From assembly GCA_033002965.1 (NCBI GenBank), contig JAURVB010014535.1:1-64000 (forward strand): a stretch of 64,000 nt of DNA, read 5' to 3'. The DNA is from Piper betle. Taxonomy: Eukaryota > Streptophyta > Magnoliopsida > Piperales > Piperaceae. Positions 22,325 through 34,770 of this stretch are shown piece after piece (the first letter of the stretch is position 1; the number at the start of each line of letters is the position of its first letter). Made by a program: the position numbers and the translations under genes. Below the pieces are notes generated by a model. That model was given only the letters and a program-made list of their open reading frames with translations, made no database searches and was not told the origin of the DNA.

Positions 22325-24523
22325 ATGGCCATGGAAGCAATCAAGCACTCGACTTTGAGCGTCAATGGCATCAACATGCACGTAGCCGAGGCCGGCCCGG
22401 CGGGTGGTGGTCCGGCGGCGCCCACCATCCTCTTCCTCCACGGCTTCCCCCAGCTCTGGTACGCTTGGCGCCACCAGCTCCTCCACCTCTCCGCCCGGGG
22501 CTACCGCTGCGTCGCCCCAGACCTCCGCGGCTACGGCGACACCGACGCCCCTCAGGACCAGACCTCTTTCACCGTCTTTCACGTCGTCGGCGACCTCGTT
22601 GCTCTGCTTGACGCTCTGGGTCTACAACAGGTGGTGCTTTTGGTGTTGAAAGATTGGATCTTTTCTTTTCCTTTTTTTTTCTGTGTGTGTGTGGTGGGTG
22701 GTAGTATATATATGATCGGTGGATTTGTTGGATGTGCAGGTTTTCTTGGTTGGGCATGATTGGGGGGCAATCATAGCGTGGAATTTGTGCTTGTTTAGGC
22801 CGGATAGAGTGAAGGCTTTGGTCAATCTCAGTGTTCCATATAAGCCAAGGGATCCAAAATTCAAGCCTCTACAGACCCTCCATGCCATATATGGTGATGA
22901 CTATTACATGTGCAGATTTCAGGTATTTTGGGTTTCACTCTTCTCTCCCAATTTCATTTTTATTTTTCCTTATGAGCTGATTTGAAAAAACTAGCAGTTG
23001 TTATCATTGGACCATGGTAGATTCTGATAGTTGATCAATTCTAGAACTGGGTTTCTACGAGTAATTTTGTTTACACCATAAGCTTGTGTTTGTGTTTATA
23101 GGGCTGCTCAATTATTCTGGCTAGTTAAAATCTTTGTTCCAATTTTTAAGATGGTGATGTAATGGAATATATAGATGTTATTGGCTAATGGCTTGTCCAT
23201 TTAAAATTTCTCTCCTTAGTGAAACAGGAAATGGACACTGACGAGTAATACCAAAAAGGCATTTGATTTAGTTTTATCCCTTTTGATAAATTACTAATTG
23301 TAGACTAGTCTACTTGGAAGATGGTGTTCGTTTGTGCTCTGGAAATAGAACTTATTGGAGGGATAAGATCATTCCAATTGATATTTTTAATGTTGATCTT
23401 CTCTTATAAAGCGAGTAACTTTCAAATATACTTACTGCCAATGATGATGCTTCGATGTCTCTACAAGAAACCTGGAGCAGCTGAAGCTGATTTGGCTTCC
23501 ATGGACACTGATGAAATTATGAAGTTCATACTATCCTACCGCATTCCGGGACCTCTTATCATGCCCAAGGGAAAACTGTTTGATCCCTCAACTCAGCAAG
23601 TTGCCCTACCTTTATGGATATCTGAGGAAGATATCAACTATTACACTAGCAAATTCAGAAAAACAGGATTTACTGGCGGCATTAACTACTACCGATGCCT
23701 AGACTTGTAAGTAAAATGGTACCATACCCATTATCATGTTTGCATTATAGTTCTCTATAGGTTGATATGTATCTGTATCGTATGCTTTTTGACCTATTTT
23801 TTGCGTGTTATCTATTGCTTGTAACTAGTTAACCACCAAATTGTATACATTTTCTAGGGCACCTGTTAATGACATTTCTTGATTGGAAGAGCTATTTTAT
23901 GTTGAACAATTACAGAAAAAGCATTAAATTAGCCAGTCTGTTGATATTACGTAGTGCGTATTTGATCTTTGAGGCAAGACTATGCAAAGACGAAGACTTG
24001 GTGGTTCTTAATCAAATTTATGTGTTTCCTCTTGAACCGTGAACATATTGTTTGTTGCCCAAGCCCTTGATTTTTGTAAATTTAAGCGACGATGTTGGAA
24101 GAGCTTATCAATATAACTGATATTAAACTTGCAAGAGCAATGTGTGTGCGTACTTCATATTGCTATAATAAGAATTATTTTACTTATTGGAACAAACAGC
24201 GTCGAGACATACTAACAATGAAATACATATTCTTTTCATGCAGTCATGTTAAGTGTTGTTTGATTCAATGCAGAAATTGGGAACTTTCAGCACCATGGAC
24301 AGGAGCCCAGATTAAAGTACCAACTAAGTTCATCGTGGGAGAGCTCGACCTTACCTACTGCATACCACATACAAAGGAATACATTCATGGTGGTGGTTTT
24401 AAGAAGAATGTACCCTTTCTACAGGACATCGTTGTCATGGAAGGTGTGGCTCACTTCACTATGGAAGAAAAGCCGGAGGAAATTAGCGCTCACATTTACA
24501 ACTTCATCGAAAAATTCAAATAA
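22325..24523 (+). CDS. Soluble epoxide hydrolase, alpha/beta-hydrolase fold (four exons)
   Basis: Exons 22325-22630, 22740-22922, 23468-23706 and 24274-24523 join to 325 residues, normal for plant soluble epoxide hydrolases without the N-terminal phosphatase domain. These cytosolic enzymes open fatty-acid epoxides to diols, for example in cutin and oxylipin metabolism. The HGFP oxyanion motif is in exon 1. The nucleophile is Asp109 in GHDWGA, the charge-relay acid Asp268 in VGELDLTY and the general base His303 in EGVAHF. Cap tyrosines are in DDYYMCRFQ and GGINYYRCLD. All catalytic residues are present, so it should be active. An ATG two codons downstream (22,331) could also be used. The promoter region is tandemly duplicated. 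Confidence 0.93.
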
Positions 24524-26220
24524 AGCATCAGCTGATTTAGGTTGATGGTCACTCAAGACTTTCAGACGATCAAAACTCGCTGTAGCACCTATTTGATTTA
24601 GGGTATCATGTCTCTTCTGTTTGGAAATAATGGCAACGACTGAACTGTGTGATTCTCTATCTTTTCATCCCGAAAACAGCTTGTTGAGGAAAAGCTTTAA
24701 TTACAGGTTGAGCTTAGATCCAACCAAAAGATTTGGCATGAGCACTTGAGAACCGAGCTATGAACTACTGACGATAATCTTGGCATTTAGCTAATTTAAG
24801 AGATTTAAACCATGAAAGATTGACAATGTTGCTGGCGTTTTCTTACTTAGATTTGAAGAGTTCTAACTTCTATTTTGGTGACGAGGCTGGATCTCAGCAA
24901 TTCTACATTCAGTGGAATGACTCGTTATTATATTTACCTGCTTCGTACGTTAGATGGGTAAGTGGCAATTGAATAACATGCAGTACCATCACCTGATCTG
25001 ATCTTATGAAGCAAATTGCTACAGTTTTAGCTGGAAACAATCATCTGATACAAATTTAAGTTCAACCTCAACTTAGATTCAAAAAGCTTCTCGCTTGGTC
25101 TCTTATACTCTTATCATAATGAAGATAATTGTGACAGGAGAATCGGTTGGCCAGGAACACCTGGTGCCTTGCCGAAGTGCTTCACTGCCTCGCGAGCATT
25201 CTTGGCACCTCTAAGGAGAACATGTAGAACAAACCCCAATAGACCATGAGCTAAGCTAAAAGAAACAACTCTCTTCTAATTTCACAATGTTGAACATTAG
25301 TGTAAGGACTACCAGCAATTTAGTTTCCATGGAAATAATACTCATTTCATCTGTAAAATATTGAGCTAAAATAGCCCCATTTGAAACATAATTAGGTTTG
25401 CTAAAACGCCACAAGTAAAGATGTGCATGACTCTAAACACCACAACGAACAAATTTATCTAATGCACCAAAATTTGGCCGCTGTCAATATTGTAATAATA
25501 GCTTATGATTTCGGTCATGAAGCAGGCACAAAATTATTAAACCTATTCTTTAAGGGCAAAAATGCAGTCTATTTTCAATGAGGTTGAGCAAGAGTCAAAC
25601 TCTATCTGCAACAAAACCTAAAGTTACTAGAATCAAACATTATCTGTGCACACTCTAAACAACACAAACATTTTGTTACTGATGAAAGAATCATAGCTTC
25701 TTTTAGAATATAGAAATGACAGGCTTGTATAAAAAATGGTCACCAACTGTGAAGTCAAAACAAAAGCTATGCATTAAGATCATAGAACATATCTGCTCTA
25801 GCAATGGCCAAATTATCAAACACTTCCAAGATGGAACATAGTTTTAAATACCGACCGGACAGGCCGGTCTGACCCGGTGTTAATGGTTCTTTGTATCCAG
25901 ACCACAAGGAGAATCTCTGCCTTCTATAAAAGTAATGCAGGGACGGTTTCGTTCACACAGGGTCTGGTTAATACTATTGTTGATCTTTGAGCGCAGGTAG
26001 GCACTTCAAATGCAAGCTTCAACCACTCTATTAAGATTCATATATATTTAATTTTAATAATGTTATAACCCAACATAATTTTATCATTAGTAAACAATGA
26101 TTCGAAGGAAACCAAAAAAAAAATTCAGTCAATATTTACAAAAAATATTCAGATAAAAGGATAATGAGATTCCAATGTCTTTCATACAAGTATAATACAA
26201 AGTACAAAATGATTCATATA
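24524..26220. other. Intergenic with one gene fragment
   Basis: The 3' flank of the epoxide hydrolase and AT-rich DNA. It contains the eL18-like fragment near 25.2 kb. At about 25,840 the sequence CATAGTTTTAAATACC followed by CGACCGGACAGGCCGGTC resembles the end of a MITE (compare 61,399), but I could not find a partner end. Confidence 0.45.
25154..25221 (-). pseudogene. Ribosomal protein eL18 gene fragment
   Basis: The minus strand reads [20 protein letters not shown] then GVP, matching the conserved C-terminal region of plant 60S protein eL18 (L18). The match stops abruptly after GVP and before VLLRG, with unrelated sequence on both sides. It is much too short to be a gene and is most likely a displaced fragment. 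Confidence 0.6.
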
Positions 26221-26224
26221 TTAT

Positions 26225-26226
26225 AC

Positions 26227-26279
<53 letters not shown>
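26225..26279. repeat. Compound (TA)n(GA)n microsatellite
   Basis: An uninterrupted TA run changes directly into a GA run of about 14 units. Confidence 0.95.
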
Positions 26280-26283
<4 letters not shown>

Positions 26284-26959
26284 TTTCCTTAGTACGAGGA
26301 TCATGAATACAAATTGAATAATTAGGAAATCAATTAAAATAGACCGGACTATTAAATAAACTAGATTCTATGATACCTAGTAGTGAATCTTAGAATTGAT
26401 TATACCTTTTATCTCTAAAACATACTAATAGAGAAATAATTAAGTCATCCTTTATGAAAAGTTTACTACTACCTGTATTAATCCTAAATAGATATAATTA
26501 TATTAATGGATTAAGTCTTCTATTATTTTATCACTTAATAGTGATATAAATTTGGTAATATTTCCTATACTAATACTTTCTTCATATGTTTTTATAATAC
26601 ATAATTGCTTAAAATCTAATAATCCATTATTGTATATTTTGGTTGGATTTATCTTAAAATATATTCTACTTATTTAATTTTTTGTCTAAAAATTACTATA
26701 CACTAATTGCTTAGTCACTTTAGAAGCTGGAAAGGGTTTTGAATCTTCTTAATTATGTTTGACAAAAAACCATACTTAATTAAATTTTCCTAAAGTAGGA
26801 ATTTCTTAGGATAGGCCAATCCAAACTGCGTCCACACCTATCTCGACTTTTGATGATTTACGAGGCTTTTGACTCCGTCACTTACCTAAGTAGATTTAAT
26901 CACTTATGGCTCATACCATTCATAGTATTGAATCCTCGAAACTTAGTCCAGATTCTTAA

Positions 26960-28735
26960 CTAAACTTCACAACTAATGTACTATAGTTTAATATTACTAA
27001 CAATTTTAACTAAGAGACTTATTAAAAATATAACACAATATAAGATTAATAAGGCTATATGAAAATGAAGTATATAAACAACACAAATATAGATATAGAA
27101 AAGAAATAATAAGCTTAAATAAAAACATAACATAAAAAAACGTAAATAAGCATTAAATGTAAAAGTAAACACTAAATATAAGCAGAAGCAAATAAACAGG
27201 AATATAGACAAACCACAACCGTCATTTCCAACTTAGTGGGGTTATATGAAATATAAGATATAATTATTGCATGCAAAACATATTATTGAAAGTAAAGCGA
27301 TGTTAAAGGCATATTACATGCAAAGCACACCTTTATTGATCTTAAAAATTTTACAAGAATACACTTGTTCACTAGTATTTACATAAACACTCAAACACAC
27401 TCAAGCATGAAAATATCTTACAGAGGCTTATAGATCTTGTGTTATCTTACAGAGGAGAGAAGATTGGGAAAAGAGAGATAGAAGGAGGAAGGGAAGAAAT
27501 TAGATCCGAAAGAGATATGGAAAGAAGAAAAAGATCGAAGGAAAAGAGGTCTTATTAGAGATGAGGAGTAGTTTGGAAGATAAAAGAAGAAGTCTAGATG
27601 AGAAAGTAAGAAAGCCTAGATGAGAGAGTAAGAAGATACAAGAAGTCTAGGAAAGCCTCTTCTCTACAAAGGAACCCAAGGTCTTCTTATATAGCCAAGA
27701 GGGATTACCTGATCATCTGGTTACCAATGACTCATAATTGGTCAACTAGTGGAAACACCACCTTTATATATGGAAGATCGTTATTTTTGTTATGGAAATA
27801 CTGACCATGGTTTTATAGACTATCCCAATTCGCCAATCACAATACTATTTCTGTGGACAACCTGGACATATCACCTTTCACAGACTCGGGTCTCTGCAGC
27901 CAATTCTGCCACATCTGGGTAAGGGTAGGCACATGTCACGTCAATAGATGCCACGTCAATATACGTCAAGTCAGATATGTCAAGTGAGATAGGGCCATGT
28001 CACCCTAGGTGACATGTCATTAGGTTACCCGTTAATGTTAACCAGTTTAGTCAGTCATTTATTTTTTGTTATAAAAGGAAACAATGGGAGGATGGGCGAC
28101 CGGAGATCTTATCTTCTTCCTTGAGAATTCTCTTCCATCCATCCTTCAGAGGTTCTCTTCTCTCCTCTTCTTCAGAGCTTTACTTCCTACCTCATCCAGT
28201 TCTCACTCATCTTCTTCCAATCCCTTTCGAACCGGTCTTTCTTTCTTATCCTCCCTTTTCTTTCCCAGGTCCAGATCTTCTTTTTCGGATTTCTTCTTCT
28301 TTAAATGATACCCATAGATCTCAAGTACCGTAAATATTTTCAGTGTTTGAGTGTTTTGAATGTTGTGAGTGTTTTATGTGAGATAAGAGTGCTTTAGTTT
28401 GTGAACTTTCAGGTTTAATAAAGGTTTGAATTAAAAAAATATATGCCTTTTATTATTGTTTATTTTGAATAATATGCTTCTGCATATGAGTATATAAGCT
28501 GTTTATCTTTATATTTTAATTTCACTTGGTTGAAGGTTGAATACGACTATGGAGGTTTCTCTGTTTCTTTAATTATATGCACTGTTTATATTTAAGCTTA
28601 ATATTGATTGTTCCTTATCTTTGTTTAGTCTATCTTTTACGATTTTATATAGCTTTGTTAATTATATATTGTGTTATTAGTTTAGTAAGTTTGCTATACA
28701 AAATTTGTGAAGTTACTTTAACATCTGGGCGGGAA
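26960..28735. repeat. Large imperfect inverted repeat: two LTR-like copies head to head
   Basis: The left arm (about 26,960-27,750) read as reverse complement resembles the right arm (about 28,000-28,735). Landmarks in the right arm and in the reversed left arm are a pyrimidine-rich stretch rich in TTCTTCTT, GTGTTTGAGTG, AATAAAGG followed by TATGCCTTT, a GGTTG or GGTTG-like GAATACGAC/AAATGACGG region, AATAAGCTTAA or TAAGCTTAAT, and a frame encoding LLILYCVIFLISLL / LLIIYCVISLVSLL. The AATAAAGG polyadenylation-like signal and a TATA box (TTATAAAAGG, 28,070) are consistent with two diverged LTRs in opposite orientation. The short open frames here are products of the repeat. Confidence 0.65.
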
Positions 28736-28743
28736 CTCAAGAC

Positions 28744-28777
28744 CGTGTGTGTGTGTGTTATATATATATATATATAT
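28744..28777. repeat. Compound (GT)n(TA)n microsatellite
   Basis: GT units run into TA units directly before the element at 28,787. Confidence 0.9.
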
Positions 28778-28786
28778 GTTAACTAC

Positions 28787-28904
28787 AGTGCGCTGCTTGC
28801 TTTCGGCAGCGCACTGCACTGAGAGCTGCTAGATGTTCATCCAGCAACTTTCTTCATTCTACCATCCCCCCTGGCCGCACCACCCTGCGTTGCTTCTGGC
28901 CCCT
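28787..28904 (+). mobile_element. Element X, 5' part (split by nested LTR insertions)
   Basis: Starts at a perfect 11-base hairpin CAGTGCGCTGC/GCAGCGCACTG and continues into C-rich sequence, like the outer ends of the palindrome at 48.87 kb. Its continuation lies at 34,771-35,085, with a solo LTR nest in between. Confidence 0.5.
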
Positions 28905-28909
28905 CTGGG

Positions 28910-31900
28910 TGTAACACCCCGTTTCGGCTCACCCGTGAACCGACCCGAAAATGTTACTGGCGACCGAACCGTTCGTTAATCTACTAGATTCGGTTAAGCC
29001 GACCCGGATCTACTCTCGGCGTCTCAAGATGGAGATGCAAATATGAAATGCATGAATGGGAACGATTGGGTTCTAACGGAGTCCTACATGCATGCTATGA
29101 TGTACAAGCAAAATAAGACAAAACAACAAATGAAAAACCAAAAGAAAATATATACTATTTTATGAAAATACGATAACACATAACAATCTATCATGACATT
29201 AAATCATTATCTCATTCGTTTTTACCCGAGCCGAGTCTGAACTCCAAGGCTCCCTACTCATTCATATTTATCAGTTCATTTCCTAACAAGTAATTCATTC
29301 AAGCAAACACATCAAAATTATCATTTACATAACAATAACACACCATCATTATACGTACGTTACACGCGGCAGGTACATGTGTGCGCGGTTCTGTGCTGCT
29401 CCTCCGCAGTCCCGACAGCTTTCATCGCTCACATTCCTCACCTACATATATATAGAAAAACCGTCAGTAACGAGTGTTACCAGCCCGGAAAATAACTAAT
29501 ATCAATCTGGCACAGGAGAGCAAACTCTCCTATTGAATCAAAACCTTATACTTCCTCAAGAACTCTCATCAGGGCTCATACGGGAGCCGTTGCCGTCGGG
29601 CCGTCGCCCTCGGGTCAACAGCGTCCCCCTATCTTTCTCATTCTCATACCTTGGCCATTTCTCTATCGCTTCTCGCATCAAATTTCATTCCTTACTGTAA
29701 CACCCCAAATCCGGTTCACACTCGTGAACCAAACCGGCATGTTACAGGCCCCGGTTAGGTCGGCTAACGCGAACCTAACTCGTGCGGATCCAATCTCGGC
29801 GTCTTAAGATGAAGATACGATCTGTCATGAATGAATGCATGCACAAAATCCTAACATGGTACTACATGAATGACATGCAAATTAAATTTCACACCATCAC
29901 AATTACGAGCAAAATCGATGAAAATTCTGAAGTAAAACTAACAGGGTCTCCCCTAAAAGTGCAATTATGGGCCCACCCTGTCAAAATAATATATATACAA
30001 ATATATCGGCATGCATTAACAATCACACAAAATCTCATTTATAACGTATTCATTCTGAAGCTCGGGTCTCAACCCACTACGCTTCCGCTGCTCAACTCTG
30101 ATCATATTTTGCATTCTATTATCGTGTCTTAGCATTTCATTCACATCATATCATCATGCTCAAACATTTACTCATGTCATTCACAATATAATAACATAAT
30201 AATACAATATTAAACATTCAGAAATCTAACATGTGTGTGTGTACAAGACCTCATTGCTCCTCCGTCCAAGCTGGCTCCTCCAACTCATGATTATTACCTA
30301 CATATAGTATAAAAACACGTCAGTAACAAGTGTTACTGGTCCGGAAAATAAAATAACTATAACAAGCTGGCTATGAGAGCAAACTCTCATATGAAAGAAA
30401 ACCATATACTTCCTCAAGAACACTCTGAAGGGCACTACTGAGGAGCCACTGGGCTGCAGACCCGGTAGCATCCCGAACTAACTGATCTGCTGCTGGTACT
30501 GTGCCGCTCTCGGCACTTCTTTTTCAGTACTTCTCATGAAACTTTATCCTAAGCCCTCTCCTTACCTCCATATTTCTCCTGGCCTTGAGCACGAAGGCCG
30601 AGTACTCTCAGGCAGTCGCCTTTAGTACCCTTTGAACCACAAGTCCGGACATGCGCTGTACTAAACAGTACCCGTAAACCTCCACGTTCTCCGGGTGTGA
30701 GGAACTCAAACGCGGAGTTGTCAGGATCCCTCGGGAATGGAACAGTCCGCTGGCACTAATCCAGAGCCCGCTTTGACTGTCACGGCATCCTCTGCATGGT
30801 ACGTGCAGTCGATTTCTCCATCTCTCGTCTCACTGAAAACGCGAAAACTACATATATATAGGGCTGGGTAGGGATTTATATAATAGGCCCGAAGGCAACT
30901 TGTGGTGGATCTTGTTTTCGAAATCATCCTCGAGGGATCTCATCCTCGAGGGGTTATTAATCCGGAAAATGTTCGATTAAATGGCCCGAGTTAAGTGGGA
31001 TCCGATAAAACGCCACTTAACTCGTCCTGCAGGCAATAAAACAAACATACAATAGAAAAGAGTAAAACAAGACGAGTCCTAAACGGACCTGGTAGAAGCT
31101 CCAAGCGTGTCATCGCGCCTAGGCGGCGAGCTCCTACTCCGTACCTACACATCAAAACTAAATACTAACGCCCGCTAACTAAATGATGCATCAAATCCGA
31201 CATGACCATCACACCACAATACAAACATCAACCATAACAATCAACAATTATAAATATAAAAATAATTCCAACTTATCCTATTAACACCTATTTCATTATA
31301 TTTCCTACGTTACGTTGTACTCGATTATCATACTCAAATTTACTTTACTTCATTAGCTCATTTAACCTTCATACCCTGTTAATCACATCATGCACATGTT
31401 TACTTCATTCATAATCTTAACATTCATCATAATAATTAATCAACCCTAGCATGCTATGCTAACAATTATCATCAATTTTAAATAAATCAATCGGAGGTAA
31501 TTATACCTCACATCGTCGGCAATCGGCGACGGCTAGGGTTCCGTCGCGCGTCTCGGAGCTCAAATTTGGCGCTCATCGGCGTCCGAAGCTCGATCGGGCT
31601 CCACTGGGTGAGCCCCGCGGAAGATCCGGTGAATTCCGGCGAATCCCAGAAATTCCGATTTTCCGGCGGTTTTCCGGCAGCTGCTTGCGGTTTTCCGGCG
31701 ACTTCCGGTGGTTTTCCGGCGACAATCGCCGGTGGCGTCTACTGGTCGGAAAGGGGTCGTGTTGGGTACCCTCGGAACCGGCTCGGCGACCCCGACTCAT
31801 CTACGAGGTCGACGCGGCCAACGGAGGTGGTGGCTCGCCGGAAAATGGCTAAAACAGAGGCCGGCGGCGATGGTGTCGCTAGATCCGGCCGGCTAGGCCG

Positions 31901-34765
31901 GCGATGGCCTCCGCTCCGGTCGGGAAGGGTCGACTGGGTGGTCGAGGGTGCTGAGGCGACCACTTGATCGTGGTGGCGACGGTCGCCGGCGGCGCGAATC
32001 GGCGACGCGACCAAGCAGCCGCGGCGCTACGCGGCGGTCCGGTGTCGGCGGCCTGTCGTGGTCGGGCTGGTCGGGCGGCAGGCGACGTCGTGGCCGAGCT
32101 GGGCGGCGTCGATCGACGGCCAGGCGGCGCCGGCCGCGGCGGCGGTGGCGCGCGAACAGGGGCGGCGCGGCGGCTAGGGTTTGGGCGTGGGGAGGAAAGG
32201 TCGGGGTGGAGAAGAGATGGTTGGGTGGCAAACTTGTAATTAAGACTTGACTCGTCTCCGGCTCGAGTCAAGTATAATAACTAGGTCGTATTAAATCCTA
32301 AAAAAATTCATAAAAATCGGGAAAAATCCCGTAAAATCAAACAACATCAAAAAAAATCATAATGATATGCTCTAGAACTATCAACCCACCCAAAATGCCC
32401 GTAACGCGTCCTAACGCAGTAAACGACCTAAAACTAATTCTACGATCCATTATATATAAAAATAATAAAAAAATGACTGGCATACTCTCATATATCTGAT
32501 AACTCATTCTGTTCTGCTGTGTTCATGACGTTATCATCATATACTTGGGTACGCATGACCCTCATAGCTCATACACGCGACTGGCATCGGCTCGGTACAC
32601 GTGTCCTGAAACTGACTCAACTCGAAAAAAATAACGGTCGACCCGACCGGTTCTGAATATAAAACCCTAACTCGAATCGTGGGTTTTACACTTACCGCCC
32701 TCTGCACCTTCCATATTACTCCTGGCCTTGAGCACAAAGGCCGAGCACTCTCAGGCAGTCGCCTTCAGTACCCTTTGAACCACAAGTCTAGACATGCGCT
32801 GCATTGCAGTACCCGTAAACCTCCACACTTCTCCGGGTTTGAGGAACTCAAAGGTGGAGTTGTCCGGATCCTTCGGGAACGAAGTGGGTTCTCCCCAGCT
32901 CTAGAGCCCGCTCTTCCGGGCACACGCCCTATCTGAAGACGTGGCCGCAAGTAACCCTCATTCCATCTCTCACCGAAAACACGAAAACTATATATATATA
33001 GGCCTGGGTTGGGATTTATACAATAGGCCCGAAGGCAACTTGAGCTGGATCTGAAGTTCTAAAACAAACTCGAGGGATCTCATCCTCGAGGGTTATTAAT
33101 CCGAAAAAAAGAACTGTTGGCTAAATGGCCCGAGTTAAGTGGGATCCGATAAAACGCCACTTAACTCGTCCTGCACATGATAAATCAAATACACAATAGA
33201 GTAGCGTAAAAACAGAGAACGAGTCCTAAACGGACCTGGTAGAAGCTCCAAACGGGTCCACGCGCCTAGGCGGCGAGCTCCTACACCGTACCTACACAAT
33301 CAAGCTAAAAACTAACGCTCGCATGATGAATCACACATCCTATAGCATGCACACACAATCAACACAATCACGCATCAATCAACACACATCAACCTATATC
33401 AATTCTAGCAAGTCTACTTAGGCTAGTTTGCATTAGATCATGATCATTACCTAGTTACCCTAATTAGTTTCTTAGTCTCCATTTTTAACACCACTCAATC
33501 AAACAAATTTCATATTTTATCCTTAATCAAATCTACATTTATACATATTATTATAACACACAATTCACCAATCCTAGCATGCAATTCTAATAATCAATAC
33601 TTTCAAATAATTAAGTTAAAATAAATTATACCTCGCGTCGTCGAAAATCGGCGACGGCTAGGGTTTCCGTTTCGTGGCTCGAAACTCGAATTCGGCACCT
33701 AGCGGCGTCCGAAGTCCGATCAGATTGGACCGGGTGCGTTCGGCGGGTGATCCGGCGAATTTCCCACGAATCCAATTTTCCACGGCGGTTTTCCGGCGAG
33801 TGTCGGCGGTTTTCCGGCGATTCCGGCGGTTTTCCGGCGACGATTCGGGACGGGGCAATCAAGGGGTCTATCGGCACCAGCTCGACGAGCTTGGTCCGAT
33901 GGTGGTGTCAAACAAGGCAGCCGAGGCGGCGATGGCCGTCGACGACGGTGTCGAAAATGGGCGGCGGTGGCGGCGTGCTCCGATCGGGGCTGCGGCCGGC
34001 CTCGACGGCGGTCGGGATGGTGGGGGAAACGTCGGCGACGGCGAGGGGGTGGTCGTCGGGGCCACAGCGGTGGCTGCGCGGCCCGGACGGCGGCGGAATC
34101 CGGCTCGGAGTGGCGGCGGCCGAGGTGGTTTCGTGGGGCGATTCCGGCGTTGTGGCGGCGAGATGGTGGCCGGGGTGGGTCGTGGCGGCACGGCGACTGC
34201 ACGGCGGGGCGGGGCGGCGTTGATCGGCGGCTGTACGACGTCGGCGGCGGCGACAAGCACGAGGGGCGGTGAGGGTTTGGGTGAGAATGGTCGGGGAAGA
34301 AGAAAACTCACTCTAGTGGCAGATTCGTAAATACGTATTGACTCGATTCCTACTCGAGTCAAAATAATAGCTAGTTCATAATAAATTCTAAAAAAAATCT
34401 AGAAAAATATGGAAAAATTCTATAAAATAAAACAAACACAATAACATCCAAATGACATGCTCTATAACTAATAACCCACCCGAATATAATCAAACGCGTC
34501 CTAATGCGTTATTCGGCTTAAAACTATTCTACGATCAAATAAAAATAACAATCAATACTGCATACCTCCACATACTTGATAACCCATTTTTCATCATCTT
34601 TTAGGCGTTATCATCGTACATTTGAGCATACATGACCCTCATCGCTCATAACTCACAGCTGGCCTCAACTCAGCTCGCGGTCCATGAAGCTGACTCGATT
34701 CGAACCGACGGTTGAACCGACTGGTTCACTCCCGTAAAACTCTGGCTCGAGTCATGGGTTTTACA
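28910..34765 (+). mobile_element. Outer solo LTR (interrupted), family L
   Basis: Begins TGTAACACCCCGTTTCGG and ends GGGTTTTACA, the TG...CA form of an LTR. It is flanked by CTGGG (28,905-28,909) and CTAGG (34,766-34,770), a 5-base target duplication with one mismatch. Without the inner insertion (29,696-32,690) it is about 2.86 kb and matches the inner copy along its length. It has no internal gag-pol domain and no second LTR, so a solo LTR left by recombination is the simplest reading. The mismatch in the duplication suggests that it is older than the inner element. Confidence 0.82.
29696..32690 (+). mobile_element. Inner solo LTR, family L, inserted in the outer copy
   Basis: 2,995 bases from TGTAACACCCCAAATCC to GGGTTTTACA, flanked by a perfect 5-base duplication CTTAC (29,691-29,695 and 32,691-32,695). 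Very similar to the copy at 50,391-53,456. It contains a GC-rich stretch with repeated TTTTCCGGCG units (31,660-31,720) and a CTTGACTCG/CGAGTCAAG hairpin at 32,246-32,272. No retroviral-type protein is encoded. Long LTRs of this TGTAACACC form are known in Tekay/Del-type Ty3 elements; that family placement is inference. Confidence 0.88.
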
Positions 34766-34770
34766 CTAGG

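Noticed and set aside
26981..27211. Hydrophobic 76-codon frame
   Set aside because: A mirrored version exists at 28,577-28,822 in the other arm of the inverted repeat, so it is part of an LTR-like repeat and not a membrane protein gene.
29782..30132. 116-codon frame
   Set aside because: Lies wholly inside the inner solo LTR. The corresponding DNA of the third copy is broken by stops.
31566..34362. Several long GC-rich open frames on both strands within the nested LTRs
   Set aside because: They overlap each other in up to four frames, are Arg/Pro/Gly-rich and arise from the TTTTCCGGCG repeats and high GC. No retrotransposon or other protein domain is visible. The same applies to 52,270-53,060.
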